DNA from: Xanthostigma xanthostigma
Lineage: Eukaryota; Arthropoda; Insecta; Raphidioptera; Raphidiidae
Assembly (NCBI GenBank): GCA_963575645.1
Contig: OY754464.1
Span: forward strand, 43,638,192 to 43,702,191
Direction of reading: 5' to 3'
Length of the DNA stretch: 64,000 bases
In this document: positions 1-11,502 of the stretch, in pieces
How the letters are laid out: each line of letters opens with the position of its first letter
Position numbering within the stretch: position 1 is the first letter of the stretch
Made by a program: the position numbers and the translations under genes
The notes under the pieces: model-generated
What the model was told of the DNA's origin: nothing
Databases searched by the model: none
The model's input: only the letters and a program-made list of their open reading frames with translations

Positions 1-128
1 AGTACGATCGTGCTGTCGTCTGCTCCGATAAGTTTCCCGGTGTCTTCTAATAGCGCACTGATTGACCATCGCGAGGGTTCTGGTTCATGATCGGGATTTC
101 GTCTGTTCCAGACCTTAGCGTAAATCGA
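1..128 (-). other. possible coding fragment at window edge
   Basis: The first ~170 bases are clearly richer in G+C than the AT-rich DNA that follows. On the minus strand one frame stays open for about 45-50 codons and runs off the window edge. It reads as ordinary-looking protein, with segments such as VWNRRNPDHEPEPSRW and LLEDTGKLIGADDSTIV. I recognise no family. It could be the end of an exon of a host gene or a transposon fragment. No start codon or clear splice site fixes its limit. Confidence 0.22.
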
Positions 129-179
129 CCCACGACCGCAACGACCGTATTAAATTCAATGACCGTGCCGAGGATATAA

Positions 180-961
180 ATAATGACCTAATAAAAAAAC
201 ACAACGTAGGAAAGACCTAGAGATTCGAGTTAAATATAATTAGAGTCCCGCCCGAGTTTAGGATTCTTCAGACCGCTAGACTCATTAACTTTATTATTAT
301 GTAAAATTGAATGTGACCGTACAAATAATATCGTTATTTGCACTGATGGGAGTATTTAATTAAAAGTACTCTGTTGACCGATGAAAGTAAATTAGCCATT
401 TGAACCATATTGTTTATTTTGTGTATTGTTATAATTTGTCAATTTATTTTTATATATTAAATTATACGTGTTAAAACTTTAACGCTCGAACCTGTTTATT
501 TAAAAAACCCAATCAACCCCCACAAGAAAAATAATAACGTAACAAAGTGATTTATTATTTTTCCCTCTTTTATCAGGGCCCCGATTACACATTACTCGTG
601 CTAGTTGAATAAAATATTATGTGCGACCATTGATCGAAGGAGAATATTCCACTCGCGTGCGTGTTACCGCACTCGCTACACTCGTGCGGCAAATTTCACG
701 CTCATGGAATCTTATCCTTCTCTCACTAGTCGCACAATATACTATTTTTTTACAATTATGCACGTACAATAAACATACGAACATTTTAGTTATTTATTAT
801 CTCAAAATAGTTTTCGAAACAAAACTAAATATCTCAAATCTATTACTTACTTTTGTTACATTACAGCGTTATTTACACATACATTGTGTTCTAAATTACA
901 TGAATATTATCTCTGAATACTTTTAACATGTATAATTTTAATATTTTTTGTGGACTTTTGC
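180..961. other. AT-rich stretch, nothing recognised
   Basis: No gene or repeat structure is seen. The 101-codon frame at 621-926 has low-complexity hydrophobic composition and no family resemblance, so I do not treat it as a gene. A short segment at 640-720 has clustered CACTCGC/GCTCA motifs resembling those at 3990-4180. Confidence 0.5.
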
Positions 962-1700
962 TTTTCACATAAATGTCAAAAATGACGAAAGAGGAAAAAA
1001 TTTTACATAGATTTCGTACAACATAATCTGCCTAAACAGTTTTTTTATACACACTTATATAGAAAAATATTTTATACAAATTTATATAGAAAAATAGCTG
1101 TATAAATGCAATGTTGTCTAATGCATGGCGCGACGCGGTCGGTTGTCTTTGTTTGCCGTACATGGAAATTAGAAAATAACGTATGTCTTGTCTTAACATG
1201 AAAACGGCTGCATTTCTAATGTTTAATTCAATTTTTTGACATTAGTATTTTGTGAAATGCAACGCCTCCTAAGTTAAGTATTGGAATAACTAATTATTAT
1301 TAGAATATAATACTTTGACAGTTGCAAACGTCACTTTTGACATTTCTTATCATTCCGACACCAAGGATAAGCGGATTGAAACCAAATTTTGGGAGGATGT
1401 TTGATATGCAAATATGAAGTGGCCTATTGTTTTTGGGGAACATCGGCGAATGCGTAAAAGAATATATCTCTTATAATGATGTTTTATATAATAATAATAT
1501 AGTTTTTAAAACGGTTTTTACTCTATCTATTTTTACTAGAAATTTTTGTAAATTTTTTGGGGAAAATCGGCGCATGCGCAAAAGAGATACATGCCATAGT
1601 TGTTTTTTATATAATAATAGTGTACTTTTTATAGTGTTTTATTATTCTACTTAATAAAATTTACCTAAATTTGAAGCAAAAGATGCAATATCATAGATTT
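962..1700 (+). repeat. CGCATGCG family, copy a
   Basis: Contains two ~122-bp units with the core near 1446 (degenerate) and 1573, preceded by the family flank with AACGCC and GGGAGGATGTTTGATATGC. The segment is a near-identical inverted copy of 32080-32830. The translated 75-residue shadows of the two copies differ at only a few positions. The open frame at 1427-1654 is therefore a by-product of the repeat unit, not a gene. Confidence 0.8.
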
Positions 1701-1961
1701 GAATAGTTGGCAAAACCAAAAGTGCACATCCCGCAAGTTTTCCACTGTATGATAAAAAAATAACAATTAAAAAATATTTTTAATAAATTTAAAAAGATTT
1801 AAAAATTTAAAGAAATAAATAATTAAAAATTGAAAATATATTTTTTTAAGTTTGCAAAAATAAAAAAAATTAAGAACTATACATAATATAATATATAATT
1901 AATATCAAGTGGAATAAAATAAAACAAAATAAAAAGAAAAAAAAAGAAAAAACTCGATGAT
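1701..1961. other. A/T-only simple stretch
   Basis: Very A-rich and T-rich sequence (poly-A with TAAA/AATT runs) next to the tRNA-like module at 1962-2030. On the minus strand it forms a long T-rich tail immediately after the tRNA-like part. The same layout is seen at 7700-7800, so it is probably part of that repeat. Confidence 0.5.
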
Positions 1962-2030
1962 TTCGTAAGGAATCGAACCCAGGACCTTGCCCTTGGGGAT
2001 CCAACGGCATAACCATTACGCCACGGCGGC
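1962..2030 (-). repeat. tRNA-like (SINE-type) module
   Basis: On the minus strand a box A-like TGGCGTAATGG (2013-2023) is followed ~34 bp later by a good box B, GGTTCGATTCC (1969-1979). This is the internal RNA polymerase III promoter arrangement of tRNA genes. A convincing acceptor stem is not evident, so it is a tRNA-derived head rather than a functional tRNA gene. The upstream ACTTCTATACC and AT-rich downstream tail resemble the modules at 7809-7886 and 38226-38304. A short open frame here is a shadow. Confidence 0.65.
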
Positions 2031-2257
2031 CTAATACGTATAGTGGTGTTATCACGGTATAGAAGTGTAGCACTTGTTTTATGGAATTGTTTTTAAACTA
2101 TTAGCTGTCAAAAATAATAAAAAATAAAACTGTTTATAAAAATTAAACTACTGAACACATTTTAGTGAATTTAAATAGGGTTCTGGTCTGATAGTAAACA
2201 AAGTGAATAAAATATAACCCAAGGCAATCCGACCAAAATTGCGATCTGTAGAGTCGT

Positions 2258-2285
2258 GACGTACGTACGTACGTACATACGTACA
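2258..2285. repeat. ACGT microsatellite
   Basis: About seven ACGT/ACAT units in a row. Self-complementary at every register. Confidence 0.85.
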
Positions 2286-2493
2286 GACCAACCGACAACT
2301 GCTGTTTGTGATTTTCAATTACAATTTTAATAGTATTTATGAACTCAAATTGATTTAAAAATGGTTCTATTTTATAGATTAGAATCTCCTCTTTTCAAAA
2401 AGCTTCAATTTGAATAGATTTCGTGTGAAATTAACTTAGATATAACTTCTTATATGAACGAAAGTCAGCTCTGACGCACAAAGCGATAATAAA

Positions 2494-2522
2494 GCACATA
2501 CCGCTAGTTTAGCGGTATGTGC
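2494..2522. repeat. short perfect hairpin
   Basis: A 12-bp perfect stem GCACATACCGCT / AGCGGTATGTGC with a 5-base loop. No T-run follows directly, so it need not be a terminator. Function unknown; possibly the terminal hairpin of a small element. Confidence 0.75.
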
Positions 2523-2559
2523 AATTATTATAATTATTCAAGTAAATAATTATTATATA

Positions 2560-2640
2560 AATTTAGGTTATGTATTACGGAATACGTTATCACGTAAAAC
2601 TATCGTCCGTAAACCGACTTTACAGACAACCAATTTTTTT
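2560..2640 (-). repeat. dispersed 80-bp conserved block
   Basis: On the minus strand this begins GGTTGTCTGTAAAGTCGG and continues with GTTTTACGTGATAACG and ATACATAACCTAAAT. Two further plus-strand copies, nearly identical, lie at 31983-32063 and 37131-37208. It is probably one end of an interspersed element. At the other two sites a shared second block (AGGGTCAGGCGGAACG) follows. Confidence 0.75.
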
Positions 2641-3974
2641 TTGATTAGTATTTCATGAAATGCAACGCCTTCTAAGTTAACAATTTGAATAAGTAATTAT
2701 TAGAACATAATACTTTGACAGAATATGACGTCATTTTTGACATTTTTTACAATTCCAACACCACGGATGAGCGGATTGAAACAAAATTTTGGGAGGATGT
2801 TTGATATGCAAATATAAAGAGCCCTATTGTTTTTGAGGAAAATTAGCGCATGCGTAGAAGATATATATACGGTAAGGTTGTTTTTTATATAATAATGGTA
2901 TATTTTTCATACCGGTTTATTATACTATCTATTTTTGCGAGTTTTGTATTTTTATTGTGGGAAAAATTGGCGCATGCGCAGAAGAGATATTTGCCATCGT
3001 GGTTTTTTTTTATATAGTAATGATGCACTTTTAATAATGGTTTCTTATTCTATATTACAAGATGTTTTGTAAAATGTTTTTAAGGGAAAGTCGGCGCATG
3101 CGCAGAAGATGTATATGTTAAAAATTGTTTTTATATAATAACGGTACACTTTTCATACGGTTTATTATTCTGTCTACATTTACAAGAGTTTTGTAAATTT
3201 TTGGGGAAAATCGGCGCATGCGCAAGAGACATTTATGCCATCGTTGTTTTTTATATAATAATGGTGTATTTTTTATAATGGTTTATTATTCTATTTTACA
3301 GGAAAGTTTTCGAAAAAGCTTTTGGGGAGAGTCGACGCATGCGCAGAAGAGACATATTTCATAAAGTTGTATATAATAATTAATAATGGTATACTTTTCA
3401 TAACGGTTTATTATTCTATCTACTTTTACAAGTTTTGTAATTTTTTTGGGGAAAATCTGCGCATGCACAAAAGGGATTTATGTCATCGTTGTTTTTTATA
3501 TAATAATGAGAACGTTTTATAATATTATTCATTATTCTGTTTTGCAAGAAAGTTTTTTGGGTGTTCTTATGTAATAAATTTGGTAAAATTTTACTGAATT
3601 AACGCTTCCGATTTTGGTGTTTCGGGGGACTTAACGGGGTGGTGTCGATACGATGGCGTTTTTTTGCGCACTGAAAAGGGGAGTGCGTTTCGGGGGAGTT
3701 CCTTAAAACAACGATAACGTGGTGGTTTATTCGTTTTAAAATTCACCAAAAGCAAAGCGTTAATTTAGTAAACTGACTGTTACCATCAATTATGCAAAAT
3801 TTTCCAATAACACAAAATATACGTTATCTATCGCATCCGGGTGAAACTAATAAACTATTGAACTTAATAAATTTTTTTTATTCATTTATAAGTTAATAAA
3901 ATCCTAAAATAAGTTTAGCTAAAAGTTAACATTCATTGACTGTTAGGCGATACGAAGTTTGCCGGGTCAGCTAG
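2641..3974 (+). mobile_element. CGCATGCG family, copy b, with Helitron-like 3' end
   Basis: After the family flank (AACGCC, then GGGAGGATGTTTGATATGC) come six units with cores near 2850, 2970, 3093, 3213, 3334 and 3458. The spacing is 120-124 bp. A 400-bp unique tail follows and closes with a short hairpin (ACGAAG...), GGGTCAG and CTAG before T at 3971-3974, which is the standard Helitron 3' signature. Copy i (42395-43597) has the same tail and end. No protein is encoded. Open frames at 3286-3522 are unit shadows. Confidence 0.7.
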
Positions 3975-4867
3975 TTTAATATATAGCACAAAAGGTGGCG
4001 CACTCGCTTCGCTCGTCCGCTCAATTTTATATTTAATTATTACAATACATTCTCATTTCGCTTGTTCGCTGGAATTTATGATTTATTGATATATTACGCG
4101 TTCGCTGCGCTCGTATAGATTATTTTATATTTAATTAATACATTATTTACTCGTTTCGCTCGTTCGTTCTCCAAGCTGGCGTTGAACCTAGATATCTAAA
4201 GCTTTGTCAATAAATAAGCTATTAAATCGTAAAAATCGCGTTCAGGTATGTTCAGTATAGCAAAATCAATCCGATTTTCTCTCGAACGAAGCCGGACCGT
4301 AAAATTATTATAGTATATGATCTAAAACAAAATATCATCTATCGAACAATTAAGACACTTTTGAAATTGGTTCAGTTACCTCCTACAAACAAGCAAACTT
4401 ATAAAATTTTCGTATTTTATTAAATTTGTATAGATTTGTACTCTATGCATTAACAGATAAAGTTAAAATACTAATGTCAAAGCCATACACAAATTAGCAA
4501 TTATTTTTTGCTCTGCGCTCTGATATTTTCCAAAGGATAGATATCCATAATGAATTGATCTATAAGATATAAACATAAACCCAAGAGATACCGCAGAATA
4601 GCACTAAATATCCGGTCAGATTTTAATGCATGTATATAAGGTACCTACATAATATTAATTTCAACGTGCTTCAGGATACCTTGTTCTGTTAAATATTTAT
4701 TGGACGGAAGTGGACGTTGTCGCCTCTGTCCAAACATCAACACGTAATTAAGCTAATTAAACTCTATAGGCCTAATAAATTTACCTGTATTTATAGTGAT
4801 ACATAATATCGTTATATACTTTATTATAATATGTAAACTGTAGTATAATATACTATCACTTTACACC
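3975..4867. other. unassigned; CGCTTCGCTCG-rich patch at its start
   Basis: Bases 3990-4180 hold several imperfect repeats of GCTTCGCTCGT / GCGTTCGCTGCGCTCG separated by ATTTATATTTAAT-type spacers. The remainder is AT-rich with no recognisable gene or repeat. Confidence 0.5.
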
Positions 4868-4909
4868 CTATTATGGTGACATTGTATATATACAATGTCA
4901 CCATAATAG
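4868..4909. repeat. 42-bp perfect palindrome
   Basis: The two 21-base halves, beginning CTATTATGGTGACATTG, are exact reverse complements with no loop. Seen directly. It may be a minimal MITE remnant or a cruciform-forming site. Confidence 0.9.
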
Positions 4910-5493
4910 CGCGTAATACGTTAATACTGCAGTTTGGAAAGCTCAGTAATCTGTGAAAGTTCAATAATAATTAATTCATTTTACAGTTACTTAATTTATT
5001 TTTATTCTAATTTACAATAAATACATGTCTGTTATAAAACCCTTCTGTTAATTTTACCACTTTACAGTGAAACTTGTGAACTTGAATGCCTCAATTTATT
5101 GAATACTCATCTGAGTTCAACGAAACCGTATATTTATATGGCATTATGTGGTTCCTTCAGAGGCGAACCTACATAGGGAATAATAGGGCTTAAGCTCTGA
5201 ACCCCTAAGTGTCAAGGATCCACAAACAAATGAATTATTATTAAAAATAATAAGAAAAATTCGCAAGTGCTCAGACTAAAATATATTAGATTTATTTATT
5301 GTACGACACTTCGTCTATTCGCTATATGCAGCTGCTTAAAAGGAAAGCGCTGAACAACCGTGCGCGCTTAGCAGCGAAAGCTGGCATTTTTACGGCACAT
5401 GTACTGATATAAAATCAAAGGTAAAAATAGAATAAATTATAACAATAATTTAATAGGTATAATATTATATAATATATACAATATACATACTGA
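4910..5493. other. unassigned AT-rich stretch
   Basis: No gene-like frame. A more G+C-rich patch at 5340-5400 holds no motif I recognise. Confidence 0.5.
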
Positions 5494-5617
5494 ATAGAAG
5501 ATTAAAGGATGAAACCTGGTGGCATAGGATCAATGAACTAAGCAAATACTGAAGGTTTTTTTATTGCATTGTATTGTCTGATCCTATGTCACCAGGTTTC
5601 ATCCTTTAATCTTCTAA
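5494..5617. repeat. small foldback element
   Basis: Arms of ~37 bp (left starts AGAAGATTAAAGGATGAAAC at 5496; right ends CATCCTTTAATCTTCT at 5615) around a ~45-bp loop. There are only one or two mismatches. A hairpin MITE of unknown superfamily. Confidence 0.85.
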
Positions 5618-5754
5618 TATTTAAACAGGATCATCATCACTCTAAATTATTAGAGTTATTTTTCATAATACTTAATACTATTATTACTGAACTATTTGAT
5701 CACAATTTTTATAAACTTTAACTTTTATTAATTATTTGACATTTGGTTTGAAAC

Positions 5755-5845
5755 TTTAATGTTGCTCATTAATTCAAATCCGGATCGAAACGTCGATCCG
5801 GATTTGAGTCTTCTTCAGAATTGAGCTGAAAAAACATAAATATAT
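5755..5845. repeat. CCGGATCGAAACG repeat end
   Basis: Contains the self-complementary stretch ATCCGGATCGAAACGTCGATCCGGAT followed by CTTCTTCAGAATTGA. The same two motifs (CCGGACCGAAACG and TTCTGAAGA) are found at 42280-42312, and CTTCTTCAGAATTGATC begins the foldback arm at 40674. It looks like the shared end of one element family, possibly the terminal repeat of a Penelope-like element. Confidence 0.45.
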
Positions 5846-5971
5846 AAAAATTATTTATTAATTAATTAGTTTATTTAGTGAAATTAAAATTGATGTTTTT
5901 GCAATATCAAAATTTTTAGATCAAAATTTTTAACGAAAAAATAGTCGCAAATAATTGTAATAATTAATAAA

Positions 5972-6010
5972 CTAGTGGCCCGGTTTGGCTTCGCACGCAT
6001 TTGTAGATTC
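5972..6010 (-). mobile_element. Helitron 3' terminus
   Basis: On the minus strand a short hairpin (GCGTGCGAAGCC...) is followed by GGGCCA and CTAG (5972-5975), then T. This is the Helitron 3' end layout. The matching 5' TC end was not located; the composite element that begins at 6248 probably lies within or beside it. Confidence 0.55.
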
Positions 6011-7046
6011 CCATCGTTTTTTTGTCGATTTACTTTATAAACTTGGTCTACACGAAAAGCGATTTTATTTTAACGTTATAGCATATAGCTTATGTGCACT
6101 CTGAAGGTCTATTCTAAATATTGGAGAGAAAAATTTTGAAATTAGATAGGTAGTTTCGGAGATTACTCTCCGCATATACACAATCTCACAAAATTCGCAA
6201 TCTCTCTTTATTATGTTAGAATAGATAGTATAGAAGTATAGATTAATCTTAAAAAAAAACTTCGGAGAAGTAAAAACTTCGTTCTGTGCTAAATTCAAAA
6301 ACTTGAGGCGACTGAATCTTAAGATTATAACTTAAAAAAAAAAGAATTTCGAGGCAGACAAGAAATTGAAATCAAGCTCGAAATTCTGTGCGTAAGACGT
6401 CGAAAAAAAATGAATTTCGAGGCAGACAAGGAATTGAAATCCAACCTTGAAATTCTGTGCTTATAAAAGCTACAAGAGCAACAGCAAAAAAAAATGCAAA
6501 GACGGTGTTCGCATAACTCCTTTAGTTACTACTAAAAAAACGCCGTCTGTGCACTTTTTTTTGCTGTTGCTCTTGTAGCTTTTATAAGCACAGAATTTCA
6601 AGGTTGGATTTCAATTCCTTGTCTGCCTCGAAATTCATTTTTTTTCGACGTCTTACGCACAGAATTTCGAGCTTGATTTCAATTTCTTGTCTGCCTCGAA
6701 ATTCTTTTTTTTTTTAAGTTATAATCTTAAGATTCAGTCGCCTCAAGTTTTTGAATTTAGCACAGAACGAAGTTTTTACTTCTCCGAAGTTTTTTTTTAA
6801 GATTTCACGTCTTTTTCCAAAGTGTGAGACATTATTTTTATTTTTCCTCCAAAATAAGCATATGTGCATTTTTTATATTGTTGTATTTAAATGCAATAAA
6901 AGTGTTCATATTGTTGTATTTAAATGCAATGAATCTCCGAAATTAGAATATGTATTGTAAAAAACAACACGATCCTTACTCCATGCAACTGTGGTTTCGA
7001 GCGCGTCTCTCATGTATTTGTGGGCGTGACATGTAAGTTATATCGT

Positions 7047-7222
7047 GGCAGCACTTGATTACGCGCGAAATATAAATGCACTTTTGTAGTTTGTTAAATA
7101 AGAAGTAACAATCAAAAGTCGGTTATAGAAATTGCAATAATCGACTTTTGATTTTTACTTCTCATTTAACAAACAGTACTACAAAAGTGCATTTATATTT
7201 TGCCGCGTAGTTCAGTGCTGCC
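7047..7222. repeat. nested foldback in composite element
   Basis: Arms of ~75 bp beginning GCAGCACTTGATTACGCG and including AAATGCACTTTTGTAGT, with a short loop around 7130. The equivalent hairpin is in the second copy at 38880-39060. It was therefore already part of the unit before duplication. Confidence 0.85.
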
Positions 7223-7808
7223 GCGGTGCAACACCTAGTGGTGCAATCGGCTCATCACACCTCCATGCGAATACCATGACCTTCAATTTGTAAACAATCC
7301 ATGTGAAGTCTATTAAAAATAAAAATGAGCTATAACAAGTCTATGCTCTGTGATACATGATTCTTTTTTATATTCATTTGAAATATGGATATTCTTGAAG
7401 ATTCCATGAAGGCACATTTTGAAGGCATGGAAAAAAAATCAATGAACAAAGCCCACCATTAAAAATACAAATTTTTTTCATATCATTTGTAAAATACTTA
7501 TTTTGCATTAAAAAAAGAAGTTTCACTTCGTAATCTTTTCACTTTTTAATTTTTGTTGCACTTTTTATGATAAATATGTTTTTTAATAAATTAATTTATT
7601 TAAATCTAACTTCAATCATATATTTTGTTATTTTTTAATAAAAGATTTGACGAAAGTGAATTTTTCAAAAAACAAGAAAATAATAAAAATTAAAAATTAA
7701 AAAAGAAATAAAAATATATGAGAAAAAATTGAGAAAATAAATTAAAACTAAAAAAACAATTAAAAACATAAAAACAAATTAAAAATTGAAAAACAAATTT
7801 TCCAATGA

Positions 7809-7886
7809 TGCTGGCGGGAATCGAACTCAAGACCCTGCTATTAGTTATTACTAGCCTAACGTCGTTACCGCTAGTCCACGGGCAGA
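7809..7886 (-). repeat. tRNA-like module in composite element
   Basis: Minus strand: a weak box A (TGGACTAGCGG) then a perfect box B (AGTTCGATTCC). There is an AT-rich tail downstream and ACTTCTGTACC upstream. Same general design as 1962-2030 but with a different tRNA-like body. It could supply a polymerase III promoter to the element; this is inference. Confidence 0.65.
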
Positions 7887-8189
7887 CTCAGACTATAAGC
7901 TGTTATTGTGGTACAGAAGTATATATGGGTGATACGAAAAATCGGTCCTATGAAAGTCACGTGGTCACAGAACTATAAAACTTGGAAACTTGCTTCATAT
8001 ACACGGCGTTATATGGGACAAAGGCAAAATCAATGTATAAGAATACGCTAGAGATTCGTTGGCATTTAGCACAGAAAAGAATCTCTAGCGAGATTCTTCG
8101 ATATAATTACGAATTAATAATGATTTCATCTCAATGTGTACACAGAAGAACATAAAATCATAGCTTAGGCCATTTAATTTGCTATGGAC

Positions 8190-8700
8190 TTTTCGAATTC
8201 AATATTTAAGAAAACTAAGGAAAGATACGCGTGTCGAAAAAGCGTAATTTTCAACTTTGGTTGCAACTTCTAGTTTTTTAAGAAATCGATTTGCTAAAAA
8301 CAACTTGATTTAGTGAGTTATAACTTTATGAAAATATATACCTACTATCAATTTAAAAATTTAAAGAACTATATTAAATACGTAATATTGTTTGATTTTT
8401 AATCGGACTTCAGAATGATAATGATCTTTTTTGTCCTGAAACAAACCGTTTTCCAGTTATTTCCAAATGATTGTTTTTTAAAAACTTTTTGATCCCCTAC
8501 AGATTTGTGCACTCCCTCCTCCCGAAAATAAAAATTAAGCCGTGTTTCTCAATTATTAAGCTTCGATTTTAGGAAAAAAATGTAATTCTGAACAAAATAT
8601 TCTATCGACTGAACTAATATTATTGAACTAAGTAAAAACACTATAACAAAACTTTGCAATATAAAAAAATCCTGAAATATTACTTGAACTACTCCCTGAA
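8190..8700 (-). repeat. interspersed repeat, ~500 bp
   Basis: The reverse complement matches 23130-23340 and 47940-48310. Landmarks are AGTTCAGTCGATAGAATATT, CGGGAGGAGGGAGTGCACAA, ACTGGAAAACGG and GACAAAAAAG. The copies are clearly diverged from one another (older insertions). No protein is seen and the superfamily is unknown. Confidence 0.6.
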
Positions 8701-9084
8701 AATATATTATTTCTATATTTTCCTTTCACAGTTGGAAAGTAACATGACGATGACGGGCTGAAGAATTAGCCACGTGGGTTATTTTTTACACTTGGTTTGG
8801 ATTGGTTTTCAGTTTATAGATTTCTTGTGTTAAAAATGAATTTGAGGTAAAAATTAGCATTTTTCTAAAATTCAAGATGATGCCCCAAATTTTTGTTTAT
8901 AAACAGATTAATATAGATTTTTAGGGCGTCATCTTGATTTTTAAGATCCTCAGAGAAAATTCTGAAGTGGCTCAATATCTTAAAAAGACTTTTATTTCAT
9001 CACTCTCATGCTTTTGTATAAAAGTGAACAATTTTTTAGTCAAGCTACCGGCCTAATCAAGTGGTTTGCATAGTTTAACCTGTC
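8701..9084. other. unassigned, one weak hairpin
   Basis: An imperfect inverted repeat (TTCAAGATGATGCCCC at 8871-8886 against GGGCGTCATCTTGATTTT at 8925) is the only structure noticed. Confidence 0.5.
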
Positions 9085-9600
9085 GGAGTATAGGCGCAAG
9101 TAGTTCGAGAATTACAAGGCGCGAAATTTTACGTAATATACCTCGGCGTTATGTTTGAAAATAATTTTTAACGACACTTGGGGCTTAATAATATAATATA
9201 ATTAACTTAATACGAAAAAAAAACAGTTAAAACTATTGAAACACAGAAAGAAAAAATAATTTCATGGTTCCCTATATAATATGTTATAAAGAACCAATAT
9301 AAATACGTATGTAAAAATTAAACAAAGAATGCTTGTCAACTACCTAACATCTTCAGAACAAAAGAACAACAGATTTTTTAATTTCAAAATATTTCATAAA
9401 ATATAAGTTTAGAAAATAAATGTTATAACTTTCTTGTAAGAAGAGACAGAACAATAAACCGTTATGAAAAGTATACCATTATTGTAAAAAAAAATTTTTT
9501 TTCTGCGCATGCGCCGACTACACCCCAAAAAACTTTCTTAAAACAGAATAATAAATCATTATAAAAGTACACTACTATTATATAAAAAATATAGTTTAAA
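9085..9600 (-). repeat. CGCATGCG family, copy c (one unit)
   Basis: Starts with the family end GGAGTATAGGCGCAAG and the near-palindrome GTAGTTCGAGAATTAC, then AAGGCGCGAAATTTTACG. It continues through the GCTTGTCAACTACCTAAC segment into one unit with core TGCGCATGCGCCGA near 9506, reading on the minus strand. Truncated after the first unit. Confidence 0.7.
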
Positions 9601-9721
9601 AAAAACTTAAAACACGCTTTATAAAAAAATTAAAAAGTGAAAAATAAATATAGTTTAAAAAAAAATTAAAAACACGCTTTATATCGAACTAAAAAGTAAA
9701 AAATATTTTTTTTTTAAAATA

Positions 9722-9866
9722 AGCTTAAAACAATAATGCATATAAAATACTAGTATTATTGTGAAAAAAGCGTGGGGCGCTTTGTTCCACATTTTCGTAT
9801 ATCGGGCGCTCCACGATTTTTTCACAATAATACTAGTATTTTTTATTCATTATTGTTTTAAGCTTA
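9722..9866. repeat. foldback hairpin
   Basis: Arms of ~60 bp: AAGCTTAAAACAATAATGCA...TATTATTGTG on the left and the inverted TCACAATAATACTAGTA...GTTTTAAGCTTA on the right. The loop contains GCGCTTTGTTCCAC. It lies directly before the LINE ORF1 fragment. Confidence 0.8.
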
Positions 9867-9891
9867 TTTAAATAAATATTTTTTTTGCACA

Positions 9892-10011
9892 ATGTCGCCG
9901 CATTGTGTTATTTGTGACGGCAACCATTCGGCAAGATCTAAAGATTGTCCACAGTACAAAGTCGAGTTCAAAATTCAGGAAATTAGAACAACTGAAAAGA
10001 TTTCCTTCTAA
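9892..10011 (+). pseudogene. LINE ORF1 zinc-knuckle fragment
   Basis: A 39-codon open stretch reading MSPHCVICDGNHSARSK, then DCPQYKVEFKIQEIRTTEK. The C-x2-C-x4-H-x5-C spacing is close to the CCHC zinc knuckle of gag-like ORF1 proteins of jockey-type LINEs. There the knuckle is followed by a conserved 'YK..EIQ.I...EKIS' segment, as here. Such ORF1 proteins bind the element's RNA. Only the C-terminal knuckle and tail remain; the rest of ORF1 upstream is replaced by the foldback at 9722-9866. A stop (TAA at 10009) falls where the family usually continues with EAR. Confidence 0.55.
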
Positions 10012-10565
10012 CGCGTGAGAGTTTCTCGCGTATTTTTTTTATTTCTAATTGTGAGGTACCAGATCTGGTTATTTTGGTTACTATTTTGTTCTAATTGAGT
10101 ATTTTTTGAAAAGCATAATATGTACTTTGAAATTATTTTATGTGGGTTGTATAGGTAAGTTAAACCGGATAAGTGATTTTAGAAATTGCATCTACGAAAA
10201 ATGACAAAAACTTGACGTTTAAAAATTTGACACAATAGTATTATATCATACATTGAAAAAAGATAGACTTTATTTACAAACCGCTGATTCAGTACTGCTA
10301 AGATTTTATCAGTCCCATGACGCAAGATCGAATACGAAAATACAGTATTTTCACTATGTATATAATCTATCACAATATTTTAATTAGATATCCCGAATTA
10401 AAATACAGAGACCCGACTGAGTCTGTACGACACAATAATATTATAACCTAATTTTTAGCTGTCGTATTTACAAAGAAAAAATGTTTAAAATATAATTTTT
10501 GATTTATTAATAGGCATAATATGCGTATATCACGTATTTATAATACATTTAGAAAGCTTTATTAA
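10012..10565. other. unassigned AT-rich stretch
   Basis: Nothing recognised; the minus-strand 64-codon frame at 10179-10373 has no family features. Confidence 0.5.
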
Positions 10566-11502
10566 GGTACCCCGTCAAAATAGCCCGTGACAAAATAGCC
10601 CCGACAAAATAGCCCCGACAAAACAGCCCCGACAAAACAGCCCCGACAAAATAGCCCGTAACAAAATAGCCCCGACAAAATAGCCCCGACAAAATTTATT
10701 TATTCATATTTGTTATATGATATCGAAAACCGTTAAAGGGTTTTTAGAAAATACATTTTATTATTATTATAATGATTTTTTAAATAATATTATTTCAATT
10801 TAATTTTGTTTATACCTGACTTGTATTTGACCATATTAATTGGTGTAACCAATACAAATAATAATTAGAAATTAGAAATAGAAATATTAGAAATATTTAT
10901 TTATTTGTTCCCAAACATTCAACAAAATATACATTAATTCTGTATATTTAAAGTGGGAACTATAGGTGCATCCCAATTATTTATTATTATTATTATAGCC
11001 TAATTACATTTCAAGGTTATATGAAATGCCACGTAGAAAGTCCATATGTACCATATTTTTATAATTTTCTACTAACGATTCCAGGCGTCGACTAAGCTGA
11101 ACATATTTATTTTTAGTGGCAACTGGCTGGCGAACACCTGCAGTAATAAATAAATATTTCTATTTCTAATTTCTAATTATTATTTGTATTGGTTACACCA
11201 AATATGGTCAAATACAAGTCAGGTATAAACTAAATTAAATTGAAATAATATTATTTAAAAAATCATTATAATTATAATAAAATGTATTTTCTAAAAACTC
11301 TTTAACGGTTTTCAATATCATATAACAAATATGAATAAATAAATTTTGTCGGGGCTATTTTGTCACGAGCTATTTTGTCGGGGCTATTTTGTCGGGGCTA
11401 TTTTGTCACGGGCTATTTTGTCGGGGCTGTTTTGTCGGGGCTGTTTTGTCGGGGCTGTTTTGTCGGGGCTATTTTGTCGCGGGCTATTTTGACGGGTTAC
11501 GC
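10566..11502. mobile_element. foldback with tandem CGACAAAATAGCCC termini
   Basis: The left end carries about nine consecutive ~14-15-bp units of CCCCGACAAAATAG (some CCCGTGACAAAATAG or ...AACAG). The right end carries a matching inverted run (TTTTGTCGGGGCTA). Inside the runs the arms continue as AT-rich inverted repeats (10690-10900 against 11145-11340). The arms are ~330-350 bp around a ~250-bp loop. The 87-residue frame at 11360 is just the repeat translated. The terminal motif is shared with 29690-31097. Confidence 0.85.

Larger units (their letters stand above)
6248..8098 (+). mobile_element. composite foldback/tRNA-like element, copy 1
   Basis: A ~1.85-kb unit present again, inverted and nearly identical, at 37996-39859. 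Order: a foldback at 6250-6802 with ~255-bp arms, beginning CTTCGGAGAAG and containing TTCTGTGCTAAAT; a spacer; a second foldback at 7047-7222; an AT-rich part; a minus-strand tRNA-like module at 7809-7886; and a terminal 12-bp hairpin (CGCTAGAGATTC, 8049-8093). TTTAGCACAGAA, next to the right end, matches the subterminal motif of the left end. There is no open frame of note. Similarity between the copies stops at both ends at matching positions, which supports one mobile unit. Superfamily not recognised. Confidence 0.75.

Noticed and set aside
1427-1654. 75-codon open frame, repeated on the minus strand at 32134-32361
   Set aside because: It is the translation of two CGCATGCG repeat units; the reading frame depends on the unit sequence and is not kept in other copies.
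1962-2030. A functional tRNA gene
   Set aside because: Boxes A and B are present but a proper acceptor stem and cloverleaf are not evident; the AT-rich tail and similar modules inside a mobile unit point to a tRNA-derived repeat.
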